Source: Microbacteriaceae bacterium 3FA27C10 (lineage in GTDB: Bacteria; Actinomycetota; Actinomycetes; Actinomycetales; Microbacteriaceae). From it: a DNA stretch of 44,735 nt. The notes beneath the pieces are model-generated. The model was not told where the DNA came from. It saw nothing but the letters and a program-made list of their open reading frames with translations, and made no database searches. This document shows positions 31,267 to 40,486 of the stretch, one piece after another. The stretch is from contig SCNI01000031.1 of assembly GCA_005502775.1 (NCBI GenBank), forward strand, positions 1 to 44,735, written 5' to 3'. Position numbers and translations under genes: made by a program. Each line of letters starts with the position of its first letter. The stretch's first letter is position 1.

Positions 31267-32274
31267 GTGCCGGAGGCCGCGGCGGTTGCGGATGCGGCGC
31301 CGCGCGTCGTGGTGTTCGGCGACGTGATCGACGACATCATCGTGACGCCGGTGGGCGACATCCGCCCCGACACCGACACGACGGCCCGCATCGAGCGGCG
31401 CCCCGGCGGTTCGGCGGCGAACGCAGCGGCCTGGTTCGCCCACCTCGGCTGCCGCACCGACTTCTTCGGCCGGGTCGGCGCGAGCGATGTCCAGCAGCAT
31501 TCCGCCCTCCTGCGCGCCGACGGCGTCGTGCCGCACCTGCGCGGCGAGGCCGCGCTGCCCACCGGCACCATCGTCGTGGTGCTGCAGCCCGACCGCACGC
31601 GCACCATGCTCACCGAGCGGGGTGCCAACGCCCTCGTCTCCGCCCGCGACGTCGACCGGTCCTTGCTCGGGTCCGGCAGCCATCTGCATTTCACGGGCTA
31701 CTCCCTGTTCAGCGACACCGGTGAAGCGGCCGTCGCCGACTTCCAGAGCCTGATCCAGGATGCCCGCGCGGCCGGTTCGACGGTGTCGGTGAACCCCGGA
31801 TCGGCCGGCTTCCTCGCCGACCACGGCACCGGGAGCCTGCTGCGCGCCACGCAGGGTGCGACCGCCATCCTGCCGAACCTCGACGAGGGGCGCCTGCTCA
31901 CCGGCCGGGAGGATCCGCGGGAGGTGGTGGCTGCGCTGCTCGAGCACTACGAGCTCGTCGCTCTCACGATGGGACGCGCCGGGGTGCTCACCGCGATGCG
32001 CGGCATCGGGCCGGTGAGCGTGCCGGCGATCCCTGTCGTGCCGATCGACACGACGGGGGCCGGCGACGCCTTCAGCGCGGGCTTCCTCACCGCGATGCTC
32101 CGCACGGGAGGCCGCCACGACGAGGAGCGCCTGACCGCCGCCGCGAGGGAGGGCGTGCGGTGTTCAGCCCTCGTCGTCGAGAGCCTCGGCGCCCGCCCAC
32201 CGCGGCTCACGCCCGCAGCCCCGACGTCCGGCCTGCCGTCCACGATTTCCGAACCGCTGGGAGATCCCGCGTGA
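31267..32274 (+). CDS. psuK: PfkB family carbohydrate kinase, probable pseudouridine kinase
   Basis: Ribokinase-fold kinase of 335 residues. The N-terminal PfkB motif is RPGGSAANAAAWFAHLG, and signature 2, DTTGAGDAFSAGFL, carries the catalytic Asp. Because it lies four bases after psuG it is assigned as the kinase that makes pseudouridine 5'-phosphate (context-based; sequence alone would only say PfkB kinase). The start is GTG. It overlaps the M20 peptidase start by GTGA. The last 40 residues are Pro-rich. Confidence 0.87.
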   Translation: MPEAAAVADAAPRVVVFGDVIDDIIVTPVGDIRPDTDTTARIERRPGGSAANAAAWFAHLGCRTDFFGRVGASDVQQHSALLRADGVVPHLRGEAALPTGTIVVVLQPDRTRTMLTERGANALVSARDVDRSLLGSGSHLHFTGYSLFSDTGEAAVADFQSLIQDARAAGSTVSVNPGSAGFLADHGTGSLLRATQGATAILPNLDEGRLLTGREDPREVVAALLEHYELVALTMGRAGVLTAMRGIGPVSVPAIPVVPIDTTGAGDAFSAGFLTAMLRTGGRHDEERLTAAAREGVRCSALVVESLGARPPRLTPAAPTSGLPSTISEPLGDPA

Positions 32275-33635
32275 CATCCTCCACCGAACACGACGACCAG
32301 AACGAGCAGAACGAGCAGGCGCTGGAACGCCTGCGCGAGCTGATCCGCATCCCCACCATGTCGAACGACGAGCCCGACCGCGTCGACTGGGAGGCCTTCG
32401 AGCGCTACGCCGCCACCCTCGAGCGTCTCTACCCGCTGCTGCACGATGCCCTTGAGCGCGAATTCGTGGCCGGTCACTCGCTGCTGTTCCGCTGGCCCGG
32501 CCGAGAGCCGGGGGCGGCCTCCGTCCTGATGGCGCACTACGACGTGGTGGCGGCGACGCCCGAAGGCTGGGTGCATGCGCCGTTCGACGCGGTGCTGACC
32601 GGCGTCGGTGCCGAACGCGTGCTCTGGGGGCGCGGAACGCTCGACAACAAGGGCTCCGGCACGAGCATCCTCGAGGCCGTGGAGCGCAGCCTCGCAGCCG
32701 GACTCACCCCGCTGCACGACGTCTACCTGCTCTTCGGTCACGACGAGGAGACCGCGGGCACCGGCGCGGTGGCGGCCGCCGCGCTGCTCGCGGGACGCGG
32801 GGTCGCGATCGGCTTCGTGCTCGACGAGGGCGGGGCCGTGGTGGAGAGGATCTTCCCCACCGTCGACGCGCCGGTCGCCGTGGTGGGCGTGAGCGAGAAG
32901 GGCACCACGAGCTTCAGCCTCACGGTCGAGCAGGAGGGCGGGCACGCCTCGACTCCCCCGAAGGTGACGGCCACCACCCGCCTCGCGCGAGCGGTGGTGC
33001 GGCTGTCGAAGCGCCCCTTCCGGGCGAGCCTGAACGAGGTCGGCGCCACGATGGTCAAGACCGTGGGAGCGCACGGACGCAACCCGCTCAAGTTCGTGTT
33101 CACCCATCCGCGGGCCTTCCGGCCGCTGCTCGTCGGGCTCTTCGCCCGCCTCGGGCCGGAGACGGCCGCGATCGTGCGCACCACCACCGCCGTGACGCAG
33201 CTCTCCGGCAGCCTCGCGGCGAACGCCCTGGCCGAGCGCGCCCGCGCGGTGGTCAACGTGCGCATCGCCGTGGGCTCGACCGTCGAGAGCACCCGCCGCC
33301 ACCTCGTGCGGGCGATCGACGACCCGCTCGTGCGCGTCGAGGTGCTGCAGCCCAACGGCCCCTCCCCCGTGTCGGAGATGTCCGGGCCGCGCTGGGACTC
33401 CCTCTCGGCGGCGATCACCGAGGCCTACCCCACCGCCATCGTGACGCCCTACGTGCAGAACGGCGCCACCGACTCCCGGCAGTTCGCGAAGCTCAGCCGC
33501 AACGTCTACCGCTTCAGCCCCTTCGAGATGTCGGCCGAGGAGCGCGGCACCCTGCACGCCAAGAACGAGCGGATGCACGTGCAGACCTGGTTCACCGGCA
33601 TCCGCTTCTACGAGGTCCTGCTCCGCCGCCTCTGA
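32271..33635 (+). CDS. M20 family metallopeptidase (Cps1/PM20D1-like)
   Basis: Zinc-dependent peptidase of 454 residues. Dizinc motifs are VLMAHYDVVAAT, WGRGTLDNKGSG and FGHDEETAGTGA, with FVLDEGGAVVE for a further ligand; the lid/dimer domain lies between about 210 and 340. The order and spacing fit the carboxypeptidase S / PM20D1 branch of M20 rather than DapE or ArgE. The GTG start overlaps the psuK stop by GTGA. The link with pseudouridine use may be only transcriptional. Confidence 0.9.
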   Translation: MTSSTEHDDQNEQNEQALERLRELIRIPTMSNDEPDRVDWEAFERYAATLERLYPLLHDALEREFVAGHSLLFRWPGREPGAASVLMAHYDVVAATPEGWVHAPFDAVLTGVGAERVLWGRGTLDNKGSGTSILEAVERSLAAGLTPLHDVYLLFGHDEETAGTGAVAAAALLAGRGVAIGFVLDEGGAVVERIFPTVDAPVAVVGVSEKGTTSFSLTVEQEGGHASTPPKVTATTRLARAVVRLSKRPFRASLNEVGATMVKTVGAHGRNPLKFVFTHPRAFRPLLVGLFARLGPETAAIVRTTTAVTQLSGSLAANALAERARAVVNVRIAVGSTVESTRRHLVRAIDDPLVRVEVLQPNGPSPVSEMSGPRWDSLSAAITEAYPTAIVTPYVQNGATDSRQFAKLSRNVYRFSPFEMSAEERGTLHAKNERMHVQTWFTGIRFYEVLLRRL

Positions 33636-33656
33636 GTCCCGGTCACTCGGGAAGGA

Positions 33657-33677
33657 CGGGTGGCCGGGCCTCGCCCG
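33657..33677. terminator. Small hairpin at the M20 / SGNH convergence
   Basis: CGGGTG (33657-33662) pairs with CGCCCG (33672-33677) including one G-U pair, abutting the SGNH stop codon in the 42-base convergent gap. It is a modest stem, plausible as a terminator. Confidence 0.3.
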
Positions 33678-34256
33678 CTACTCGATCCTGCCGAGCTCCG
33701 GGAGCCGGATCGGCCGGCTCGACGGCGGGAGATCGTTCACGCGCTCCAGGGCGGGCACGAGCTCGGAGAGCCAGGCCTCGTAGCCGGCGTCGTTGAGGTG
33801 CAGCCGGTCGGTGGTGAACGCGGGGTTGAGCTCGCCGTCGTCGAGGGCCATCACCGGCCAGAGGTCGAGGTAGTGCGCCCGCACGGTGGCGGCGAACTGC
33901 CAGACGTGCCGGTTGATCTCCTTCACGAACTCCGCGTACTCGCTGCCCCGGGGCAGCACTGACTGCACCAGGATGCGGGCATCCGGCAGCGCCTGGCGGA
34001 TGTTCACCAGGATGGTCTCGATGTTGCGCACCACCTGCTCGACCGCGCGCCGGTTGGCGATGTCGTTGGTGCCGATCAGCAGCACCACCGTGTCGGGGTC
34101 TTCGGCCGCCACCTGGTCGAGGCGCTCGATCAGCCCCTCGGTCGTGTCGCCGCCGACGCCGAGGTTGACGGCCTCGACCTCGGGGAACCACTCCTGCCAA
34201 CGGCCGCCTTCGGTCAGGCTGTCGCCGACGAACACCGTCTTGGATTTACCGGACAT
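33678..34256 (-). CDS. SGNH/GDSL family hydrolase
   Basis: Small serine esterase/lipase-fold hydrolase of 192 residues. Block I FVGDSLTEGG (Ser13), block II NLGVGGDTT, block III LIGTNDI and block V DRLHLN (Asp and His) give the full SGNH set. There is no signal peptide, so it is cytoplasmic, as in the TesA/acetylhydrolase-like group. GGAGGG lies a few bases before the ATG at 34256, and TAAGCT further upstream may be its -10. Substrate unknown. Confidence 0.9.
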   Translation of the reverse strand: MSGKSKTVFVGDSLTEGGRWQEWFPEVEAVNLGVGGDTTEGLIERLDQVAAEDPDTVVLLIGTNDIANRRAVEQVVRNIETILVNIRQALPDARILVQSVLPRGSEYAEFVKEINRHVWQFAATVRAHYLDLWPVMALDDGELNPAFTTDRLHLNDAGYEAWLSELVPALERVNDLPPSSRPIRLPELGRIE

Positions 34257-34289
34257 CTGTCCCTCCTCGCTCGTTCGTTGCCCTCCAGC

Positions 34290-35786
34290 TTAAGCGCTGC
34301 GGGCCGAACCGGCCGTGGCGGCGGCTGCCGTGGCGGTGATGCGGTTCGCCATGCCGTTGAAGATGACCCCGTGGAAGGGCAGGATCGCGAACCAGTACAA
34401 CCGGCCGCCGAGCCCGCGTGGAAAGAACACGGCCCGCTGCTGGTAGACCGATCCGCCGCCCTCGGCGGGACGCGCCCGCATCTCGAGCCACGCCCGCCCG
34501 GGCACCCGCATCTCGGCCCGGAGCCGCAGGAACTCGCCCCGATCGATCTGCTCCACGCGCCAGAAGTCGAGCGCGTCGCCGGTGTTGAGCCGGGTGGCGC
34601 TGCGCCGCCCGCGGCGCAGGCCCACGCCGCCCACGAGCTTGTCCATCCAGCCGCGCACAGCCCAGGCGAGCGGGAACGAGTACCAGCCGTTCTGGCCGCC
34701 GATGCCCTCGATCACCCGCCAGAGATCGGCGGGGGCCGCCGGCGTGGCGCGCTCCTTGACGTCGAGGAAGACGGTGTGCCCGGCCCACTCGGGGTCGCTC
34801 GGCAGCGGGTCGCTCACGGCGCCCTCCACGAAGGCGTCCTGCCAGCTCGTCTCCACCTCGCCGGCCTTCTCCTTCTCGAGCGCGAGCCGCACCGCGCGCC
34901 GGTAGCGCGTCAGCCCGCCCTCGGGGTCGGGGATGAAGGAGCGGATGTCGTGCTCGTGCGTCACGCAGTCGAACTGCAGCGAGGCGATGATCGGCATCGC
35001 GAGCGCCCGCGGAATGGGGGTCACGAGGTTCACCCACTGCGACGCGAGCCACGGCGTGAGCACCGGGAGCGCGGCGATCGGCCGCTGCTTGAGGCCGGCC
35101 TCGAGGGCGTAGCCGTTCATCATCTGGCCGTAGCGCAGAACATCGGGGCCGCCGATGTCGAAGGTGCGGTTCACCTCGGCCGGCAGCTCGGCGGCCTTCA
35201 CGAGGTAGTAGAGCACGTCGCGCACCGCGATGGGCTGGATGTGGTTCCGCACCCACTTCGGCGCGGGCATGTAGGGCAGCACCTCGGTGAGGTGCCGGAT
35301 CATCTCGAAGGAGGTCGACCCCGATCCGATCACGACCCCCGCCTGCAGCGCGGCCGTGGGCACCCCGGAGCCGAGCAGGATGCGGCCCACCTCGACGCGC
35401 GAGCGCAGGTGCGGCGAGAGCTCGCCGTGCACCGGATGCAGGCCGCCGAGGTACACCACACGCGAGACCCCGGCCGCCGCGACCGCCGCCGCCACGTTCT
35501 GGGCGGCCTCCTCCTCGGCCTGCTCGAAGTCCTTCTTGCCGCCCATGGAGTGCACGAGGTAGTAGAAGACGTCGACGCCCTCGCAGGCGGCCTCGAGCGT
35601 CAAGGGGTCCCCGAGGTCGCCCTTCGCCACCTCCACGTCGCCGGCCCACGGCACGTCGCGCAGCTTCTCGGGCGAGCGCACCAGCACCCGCACCGCGTAG
35701 CCCGCGGCAAGCAGCCGCGGCACGAGCCTCCCGCCGATGTACCCGGTCGCCCCAGTGACAAGGACCTTGCGCTCAGAAGATGCCAT
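34290..35786 (-). CDS. SDR family protein with DUF2867 domain
   Basis: Two-domain protein of 498 residues. An extended/atypical short-chain dehydrogenase Rossmann domain is at about 1-290, with the NAD(P) motif VTGATGYIGG at residues 10-19 and VYYLVHSMG-like strands. A DUF2867 domain of the SRPBCC-related type is at about 320-490 (TRLNTGDALDFWRVEQ). The reaction is unknown. TAGCGT-GAGGAG-ATG gives a leaderless-type promoter, although GAGGAG touches the start codon. Single-gene unit. Confidence 0.87.
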   Translation of the reverse strand: MASSERKVLVTGATGYIGGRLVPRLLAAGYAVRVLVRSPEKLRDVPWAGDVEVAKGDLGDPLTLEAACEGVDVFYYLVHSMGGKKDFEQAEEEAAQNVAAAVAAAGVSRVVYLGGLHPVHGELSPHLRSRVEVGRILLGSGVPTAALQAGVVIGSGSTSFEMIRHLTEVLPYMPAPKWVRNHIQPIAVRDVLYYLVKAAELPAEVNRTFDIGGPDVLRYGQMMNGYALEAGLKQRPIAALPVLTPWLASQWVNLVTPIPRALAMPIIASLQFDCVTHEHDIRSFIPDPEGGLTRYRRAVRLALEKEKAGEVETSWQDAFVEGAVSDPLPSDPEWAGHTVFLDVKERATPAAPADLWRVIEGIGGQNGWYSFPLAWAVRGWMDKLVGGVGLRRGRRSATRLNTGDALDFWRVEQIDRGEFLRLRAEMRVPGRAWLEMRARPAEGGGSVYQQRAVFFPRGLGGRLYWFAILPFHGVIFNGMANRITATAAAATAGSARSA

Positions 35787-35792
35787 CTCCTC

Positions 35793-35798
35793 ACGCTA
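35793..35798 (-). promoter_or_regulatory. Leaderless-type -10 element of the SDR/DUF2867 gene
   Basis: TAGCGT on the minus strand is exactly six bases before the ATG at 35786. Confidence 0.45.
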
Positions 35799-35849
35799 TC
35801 CCCGGTCACCGAAAGCCGCTGGGCCCTCCCAGACAACCCAGGGTGAGGG

Positions 35850-36710
35850 TCAGAGCATGGCTTTGGTGTGCCAGACCGTCTTCGTCTCGGTGAGGGCCTG
35901 GATGCGCGCCAGAGCGGGGGCGGCCGCATCCGGGCCCTCCTCGGGCGGCAGCACGCGCTTGAGCGTCTCGGCGGCTGCGATCTCGAGATCGATCCATTCC
36001 AGCCCCGAAGCCCCCACGAGGTCGAGCGCGTTCACGTCGGCGTGGCTCGCGAGCCACGGTGCGATCTCGGCCGGCGACCCGGTGAGCACATTGACCACGC
36101 CCTTGGGCAGGTCGCTCGTGGCGAAGACCTCGGCCAGGGTGATCGCCGACAGCGGATGCCGCTCGCTGGCCACCACGACCACCGCGTTGCCCGGCACGAG
36201 GGCCGGCGCCACCGCGCTCACCAGCCCGAGCAGCGAGGAGTCCTGCGGCGCCACGATCGCCACCACCCCGGTCGGCTCCGGCACCGAGAGGTTGAAGTAC
36301 GGTCCGGCCACGGGGTTGGCGTTGCCCGCCACCTGGGCGAACTTGTCGGCCCACCCGGCGTACCAGACCCAGCGGTCGATCGCCTCGTCCACCTGGGCGC
36401 GAGCGGCGGAGACGCTCACGCCCTCCTGGCGCACGATCTCGTCCTCGAACTGGGTGCGCCGGCCCTCGAGCACCTCGGCCACCCGGTAGAGCACCTGCCC
36501 GCGGTTGTAGGCCGTGGCGCCCGCCCAGCCGCCGACGGCCGCGCGGGCCGCGACCACCGCATCCCGCGCATCCTTGCGCGAGGCCTGGGCCGCGTTCGCG
36601 AGGAAGACGCCCCGAGGTGTCGTCACCTCGTACACCCTCCCCGACTCGCTGCGCGGAAAGGCGCCCCCGATGAAGAGCTTGTAGGTCTTGGGAACCGCGA
36701 TGTGGGTCAT
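35850..36710 (-). CDS. Shortened, non-catalytic aldehyde-dehydrogenase-like protein
   Basis: A 286-residue relative of the preceding full-length ALDH. It keeps the N-terminal part (YKLFIGGAFPRSESGRVYEV, then WYAGWADKFAQVAGN and the cofactor-side PEPTGVVAIVAPQ), but after LDLVGASG it lacks both the ELGGK segment with the catalytic Glu and the Cys-containing segment. It ends with a short tail (RIQALTETKTVWHTKAML). Its ATG overlaps the upstream ALDH stop (ATGA). Together the two make about 765 residues, like the two-domain ALDH16 family whose C-terminal domain is inactive. It is more likely a dedicated structural partner than a decayed gene. Confidence 0.85.
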   Translation of the reverse strand: MTHIAVPKTYKLFIGGAFPRSESGRVYEVTTPRGVFLANAAQASRKDARDAVVAARAAVGGWAGATAYNRGQVLYRVAEVLEGRRTQFEDEIVRQEGVSVSAARAQVDEAIDRWVWYAGWADKFAQVAGNANPVAGPYFNLSVPEPTGVVAIVAPQDSSLLGLVSAVAPALVPGNAVVVVASERHPLSAITLAEVFATSDLPKGVVNVLTGSPAEIAPWLASHADVNALDLVGASGLEWIDLEIAAAETLKRVLPPEEGPDAAAPALARIQALTETKTVWHTKAML

Positions 36711-38146
36711 TTCGCTCCTCTCAGGTACGCGGCCAGTCCGTGCCGGCCGCCCTCGCGGCCGTAGCCCGACTCCTTGTAGCCGCCGAAGGGCGAGGCCGGG
36801 TCGAAGCGGTTGAAGGTGTTGGCCCAGATCACGCCGGCGCGCAGCTTGTCGGCCACGGCGAGGATGCGCGAGCCCTTGTCGCTCCAGATGCCCGCCGAGA
36901 GGCCGTAGGGCGTGTTGTTCGCCTTCGCCACGGCCTCGGCCGGCGTACGGAAGCTCAGCACCGAGAGCACCGGACCGAAGATCTCCTCCCGCGCGATGCG
37001 GTGCGAGGTCGAGACGTTCGTGAAGATCGTGGGCGCGAACCAGAAGCCCTGATCGGGCAGCGAGCACGCCGGGCTCCACCGCTCGGCGCCCTCGGCCTCG
37101 CCGATGTCGGAGAGCTCCCGGATGCGCGCCAGCTGCTCCGCGCTGTTGATCGCGCCGACGTCGGTGTTCTTGTCGAGCGGGTCGCCCACGCGCAAGGTCT
37201 CCAAGCGCACCTTGAGCCGTGCCACCACGTCGTCGTGGATGCTCTCCTGCACGAGCAGCCGCGATCCCGCGCAGCAGACATGGCCCTGGTTGAAGAAGAT
37301 GCCGTTCACGATGCCCTCGATCGCCTGGTCGATCGGGGCGTCGTCGAACACGATGTTGGCGGCCTTGCCGCCGAGTTCGAGCGTGACCTTCTTGCCCGAA
37401 CCGGCCGTCGAGCGGGCGATCTCCCGCCCCACGGCGGTCGACCCGGTGAACGCCACCTTGTTCACGTCGGGGTGGTTCACGAGCGCGCGCCCGGTCTCCC
37501 CCGCGCCCGTGACGATGTTCACCACGCCCGCCGGCAGATCGGCCTGCTGCACGATCTCGGCGAAGAGCAGCGCCGTCAGGGGCGTGGTCTCGGCCGGCTT
37601 CAGCACCACGGTGTTGCCGGCCGCGAGAGCCGGCGCGATCTTCCAGGCCAGCATCAGGAGCGGGAAGTTCCACGGGATGACCTGGGCGGCCACCCCGAGC
37701 GCCCGCGGGTTCGCGCCGAGGCCCGCGTGGTCGAGCTTGTCGGCCCAGCCGGCGTAGTAGAAGAACCAGGCCGCGACGAGCGGGATGTCGACGTCCCGGC
37801 TCTCCTTGATCGGCTTGCCGTTGTCGAGCGACTCGGCCACCGCGAGCTCCCGCGCGCGCTCCTGCACGAGCCGCGCGATCCGGAAGAGGTACTTGCCCCG
37901 GTCGCGGCCGGACAGGCGCGACCAGGTCTTGTCGTAGGCCTTGCGGGCCGCCGCGACCGCGCGGTCGACGTCGCCGGCATCCGCGTGCGCGATGCGGGCG
38001 ATGGGCTTCTCGGTGGCCGGCGAGATGGTGGTGAAGCTCTCACCTCCCGCCGGCGAGAACTCGCCGGCGATGAAGAGGCCGTATTCGGGCTGCAGGTTCA
38101 GCAGCGCGGTCGATTCCGGCGCAGGGGCGTAGTCGAGGAAGGTCAT
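36707..38146 (-). CDS. Aldehyde dehydrogenase of the deoC operon
   Basis: Full-length NAD(P)-dependent ALDH of 479 residues. IPWNFPLLMLAWKIAPALAAG is the cofactor helix region, read from about 157; catalytic Glu257 is in TLELGGK, nucleophile Cys291 in GHVCCAGSR, and the C-terminal PFGGYKESGYGREGG oligomer segment is present. It sits 11 bases after deoC, so the acetaldehyde released by DeoC is the likely substrate (inference). ATG at 38146 fits the start of homology; upstream in-frame sequence is antisense to nothing coding and overlaps deoC. Coupled to the shortened ALDH-like gene. Confidence 0.92.
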   Translation of the reverse strand: MTFLDYAPAPESTALLNLQPEYGLFIAGEFSPAGGESFTTISPATEKPIARIAHADAGDVDRAVAAARKAYDKTWSRLSGRDRGKYLFRIARLVQERARELAVAESLDNGKPIKESRDVDIPLVAAWFFYYAGWADKLDHAGLGANPRALGVAAQVIPWNFPLLMLAWKIAPALAAGNTVVLKPAETTPLTALLFAEIVQQADLPAGVVNIVTGAGETGRALVNHPDVNKVAFTGSTAVGREIARSTAGSGKKVTLELGGKAANIVFDDAPIDQAIEGIVNGIFFNQGHVCCAGSRLLVQESIHDDVVARLKVRLETLRVGDPLDKNTDVGAINSAEQLARIRELSDIGEAEGAERWSPACSLPDQGFWFAPTIFTNVSTSHRIAREEIFGPVLSVLSFRTPAEAVAKANNTPYGLSAGIWSDKGSRILAVADKLRAGVIWANTFNRFDPASPFGGYKESGYGREGGRHGLAAYLRGAK

Positions 38147-38157
38147 GGTTCTCGTTC

Positions 38158-39165
38158 CTAGTCGATCGTCACGTAGTCGGCGCCGGAGTAGTGCCCGGAG
38201 TGCAGTTTCTGCCGCTGCAGCAGAACGTCGTTGAGCAGGCTCGACGCCCCGAAGCGGAACAGCTCGGGCCGCAGCCATTCCTCCCCGACGGTCTCCGCCA
38301 CCGTCACGAGGTACTTGATCGCGTCTTTCGACGAACGGATGCCCCCGGCCGGCTTCACCCCGATCCGCTCGCCCGTGAGCCGGTGCCAGTCCCGCACCAC
38401 CTCGAGCATCGACAGGGTCACCGGCAGGGTCGCGGCCGGCGCCACCTTGCCCGTCGAGGTCTTGATGAAGTCGCCGCCCGCGAGGATCGCCAGCCACGAG
38501 GCGCGCCGCACGTTGTCGTAGGTGCTGAGCTCACCGGTCTCGAGGATCACCTTGAGGTGCGCCGAGCTGCCGTCGGCCCGCCGGCAGGCCTCCTTCACCG
38601 CGACGATCTCGTCGAACACCTCCCCGTAGCGGCCGGAGAGGAAGGCGCCGCGGTCGATCACCATGTCGATCTCGTCGGCCCCGGCCGCCACCGCGTCGGC
38701 GGTGTCGGCGAGCTTGACGCGCAGCGAGGCGCGCCCCGAGGGGAACGCGGTCGCCACGGCGGCCACCTGGATGCCCTCCCCCGAGCCCGTGGTGTGTGCG
38801 GCGCCGAGCGCCTCCACCGCGAACGGCACCATGTCGCCGTAGACGCACACGGCGGCGACCTGCGGAGTCGTGGGGTCGGCCGGGTCGGGCAGGATCGCTT
38901 TCGCCACGAGCGACCGCACCTTGCCGGGTGTGTCGGCGCCCTCGAGGGTGGTGAGGTCGATCAGGCCGATGATGCGGTCGAGCGCCCAGGCCTTCGAGGT
39001 GGTCTTGATCGAGCGGGTGCCGAGGGCCGCGGCCCGCTGCTCGAGCCCGACGCCGTCGACCCCGGGGATCCCGTCGAGGTAGCGCTTGAGGGTGGATTCG
39101 GTGGGCTCGTCGCCGAGCACCTCGATCGCGCGATGCGCTGGACTGACAACTCTGTCGATGGTCAC
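38158..39165 (-). CDS. deoC: Deoxyribose-phosphate aldolase (long form)
   Basis: Class I aldolase of 335 residues cleaving 2-deoxyribose 5-phosphate to glyceraldehyde 3-phosphate and acetaldehyde. The Schiff-base Lys235 lies in GDFIKTSTGK, the second active-site Lys271 in IGVKPAGGI, and Asp167 in ADEIDMVID. It is longer than the 250-residue enterobacterial form because of about 85 extra N-terminal residues, as in the long DeoC group. The start is GTG at 39165, with AGGAAG about nine bases upstream. It leads an operon with two ALDH-type genes. Confidence 0.95.
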   Translation of the reverse strand: MTIDRVVSPAHRAIEVLGDEPTESTLKRYLDGIPGVDGVGLEQRAAALGTRSIKTTSKAWALDRIIGLIDLTTLEGADTPGKVRSLVAKAILPDPADPTTPQVAAVCVYGDMVPFAVEALGAAHTTGSGEGIQVAAVATAFPSGRASLRVKLADTADAVAAGADEIDMVIDRGAFLSGRYGEVFDEIVAVKEACRRADGSSAHLKVILETGELSTYDNVRRASWLAILAGGDFIKTSTGKVAPAATLPVTLSMLEVVRDWHRLTGERIGVKPAGGIRSSKDAIKYLVTVAETVGEEWLRPELFRFGASSLLNDVLLQRQKLHSGHYSGADYVTID

Positions 39166-39220
39166 GTGTGCAGGCTTCCTGGTCGTGTCTACGCCGAGCC
39201 TCTTCGCATCAGCGCGTCGC

Positions 39221-40486
39221 TCAATTGTGCCACTCGTCTTCGAGCATCCGCCCCCTCGAGACGACGATTCCGCACGGGATCACGGCGAGACCCGTCGCGG
39301 CGAGGAACACGAGCGGTGTCATCCAGGAGCCCGTCGCCTGATGCAGCACGCCGACGAACAACGGGCCGAGCGCCCCGAGGCCGTAGCCGAAGCTCTGCAC
39401 GAAGGAGCTCAGCGCCACCGATCCGGCGTGGCTGCGGGTGCGCAGATTGATCAGCACGAGCGAGAGCGGGAAGAGCAGCGGACCGAGCCCGACCAGGGCC
39501 ACCCAGAGCCACGGGGCCGCACCAGGAACGAGCAGGAGCCCGAGATAGCCCAGCAGGTAGCAGGCCACGCCGACGCCGATCACGGGGCCCACGCTGCGCA
39601 TCCGCACCGCCAGGATCGGCACGAGCAAGGAGGCCGGCAGCCCCATCACGGAGAAGAGCGAGAGCAGAGCACCCGCCTCGGCCGGAGACACCGTGGTGGT
39701 GTCGAGCAGGATCTCGGGCAGCCACGCGAACATCGCGTAGGCGTTCAGGGCCGTGAGCCCGAACACGAGCATCAACGACCAGGCGAGCGGGGAGCGCGCG
39801 ATGCGCCCGACGTGCTCGACGTGCTCGACCGCGCCGGCCCCGGGCGAATCCGCATCCGCATCGAGCGCCGGGCCGGCCACGGCGCGCGTCCGGGCCCTGC
39901 CAGTCCGGACCCACAGCGTCACCATCGGGATCAGCGCCAGAACCGCGAACACCGACCACACGCCCACCGAGACGCGCCAGCCCGCCGAGTCGGCCAGCTG
40001 CACGGCGACCAGCGGGGGGATGGTGGCGCCGATCGCCATGATCGTGGCGTAGAGCGAGGTGACCAGCCCGATGCGGTCGGGAAAGTACTTCTTCACCAAC
40101 GGAGGCAGCAGCACGTTGGCCACCCCCATCCCGGCGAAGGCGAGGGCGCTGCCGAGGACCAGGGCGAGATAGGAACCCGAGGAGGCGCGCACCAGGTGTC
40201 CGGCCAGCATCACCGCGAGGGCGACGACCACGACCGGCTCCAGTCCGAAGCGGCGATGCAGCGCGGGCGCGAACAGCCCCACCACGGCGAAGCTCACGGG
40301 TGGCAGGGTGCCGAGCAGCCCGATGCCGATGCTGCCGAGCGAGACGTCGACGGCGATCTGGTCGAAGATGGGCGAGAGCGCGCCCACCGCCGTGCGCAGG
40401 TTGAGCGCCACCAGCACGATGCCGACGAGCGCGAGGGTGCGCCCGTGCCAGAGCGCACGCGGGGCGCGGCTCGCCTCGGCCGTCAC
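39221..40486 (-). CDS. MFS transporter (CynX/NimT-like)
   Basis: Major facilitator of 421 residues with about 12 helices. The first helix carries LVALNLRTAVGALSPIF, the hallmark of the cyanate/nitroimidazole (CynX/NimT) subfamily. A hydrophilic central loop of about 45 residues contains an Asp/His-rich segment (AGPALDADADSPGAGAVEHV). GTG start at 40486 overlaps the ribF stop (GTGA), so it is translationally coupled to ribF; whether that has functional meaning is unclear. Substrate unknown. Confidence 0.88.
   Translation of the reverse strand: MTAEASRAPRALWHGRTLALVGIVLVALNLRTAVGALSPIFDQIAVDVSLGSIGIGLLGTLPPVSFAVVGLFAPALHRRFGLEPVVVVALAVMLAGHLVRASSGSYLALVLGSALAFAGMGVANVLLPPLVKKYFPDRIGLVTSLYATIMAIGATIPPLVAVQLADSAGWRVSVGVWSVFAVLALIPMVTLWVRTGRARTRAVAGPALDADADSPGAGAVEHVEHVGRIARSPLAWSLMLVFGLTALNAYAMFAWLPEILLDTTTVSPAEAGALLSLFSVMGLPASLLVPILAVRMRSVGPVIGVGVACYLLGYLGLLLVPGAAPWLWVALVGLGPLLFPLSLVLINLRTRSHAGSVALSSFVQSFGYGLGALGPLFVGVLHQATGSWMTPLVFLAATGLAVIPCGIVVSRGRMLEDEWHN

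Noticed and set aside
35850-36710. Shortened ALDH as a pseudogene
   Set aside because: The frame is intact, it is translationally coupled, and loss of exactly the catalytic segments matches the ALDH16 C-terminal domain; decay would be expected to leave stops or frameshifts.
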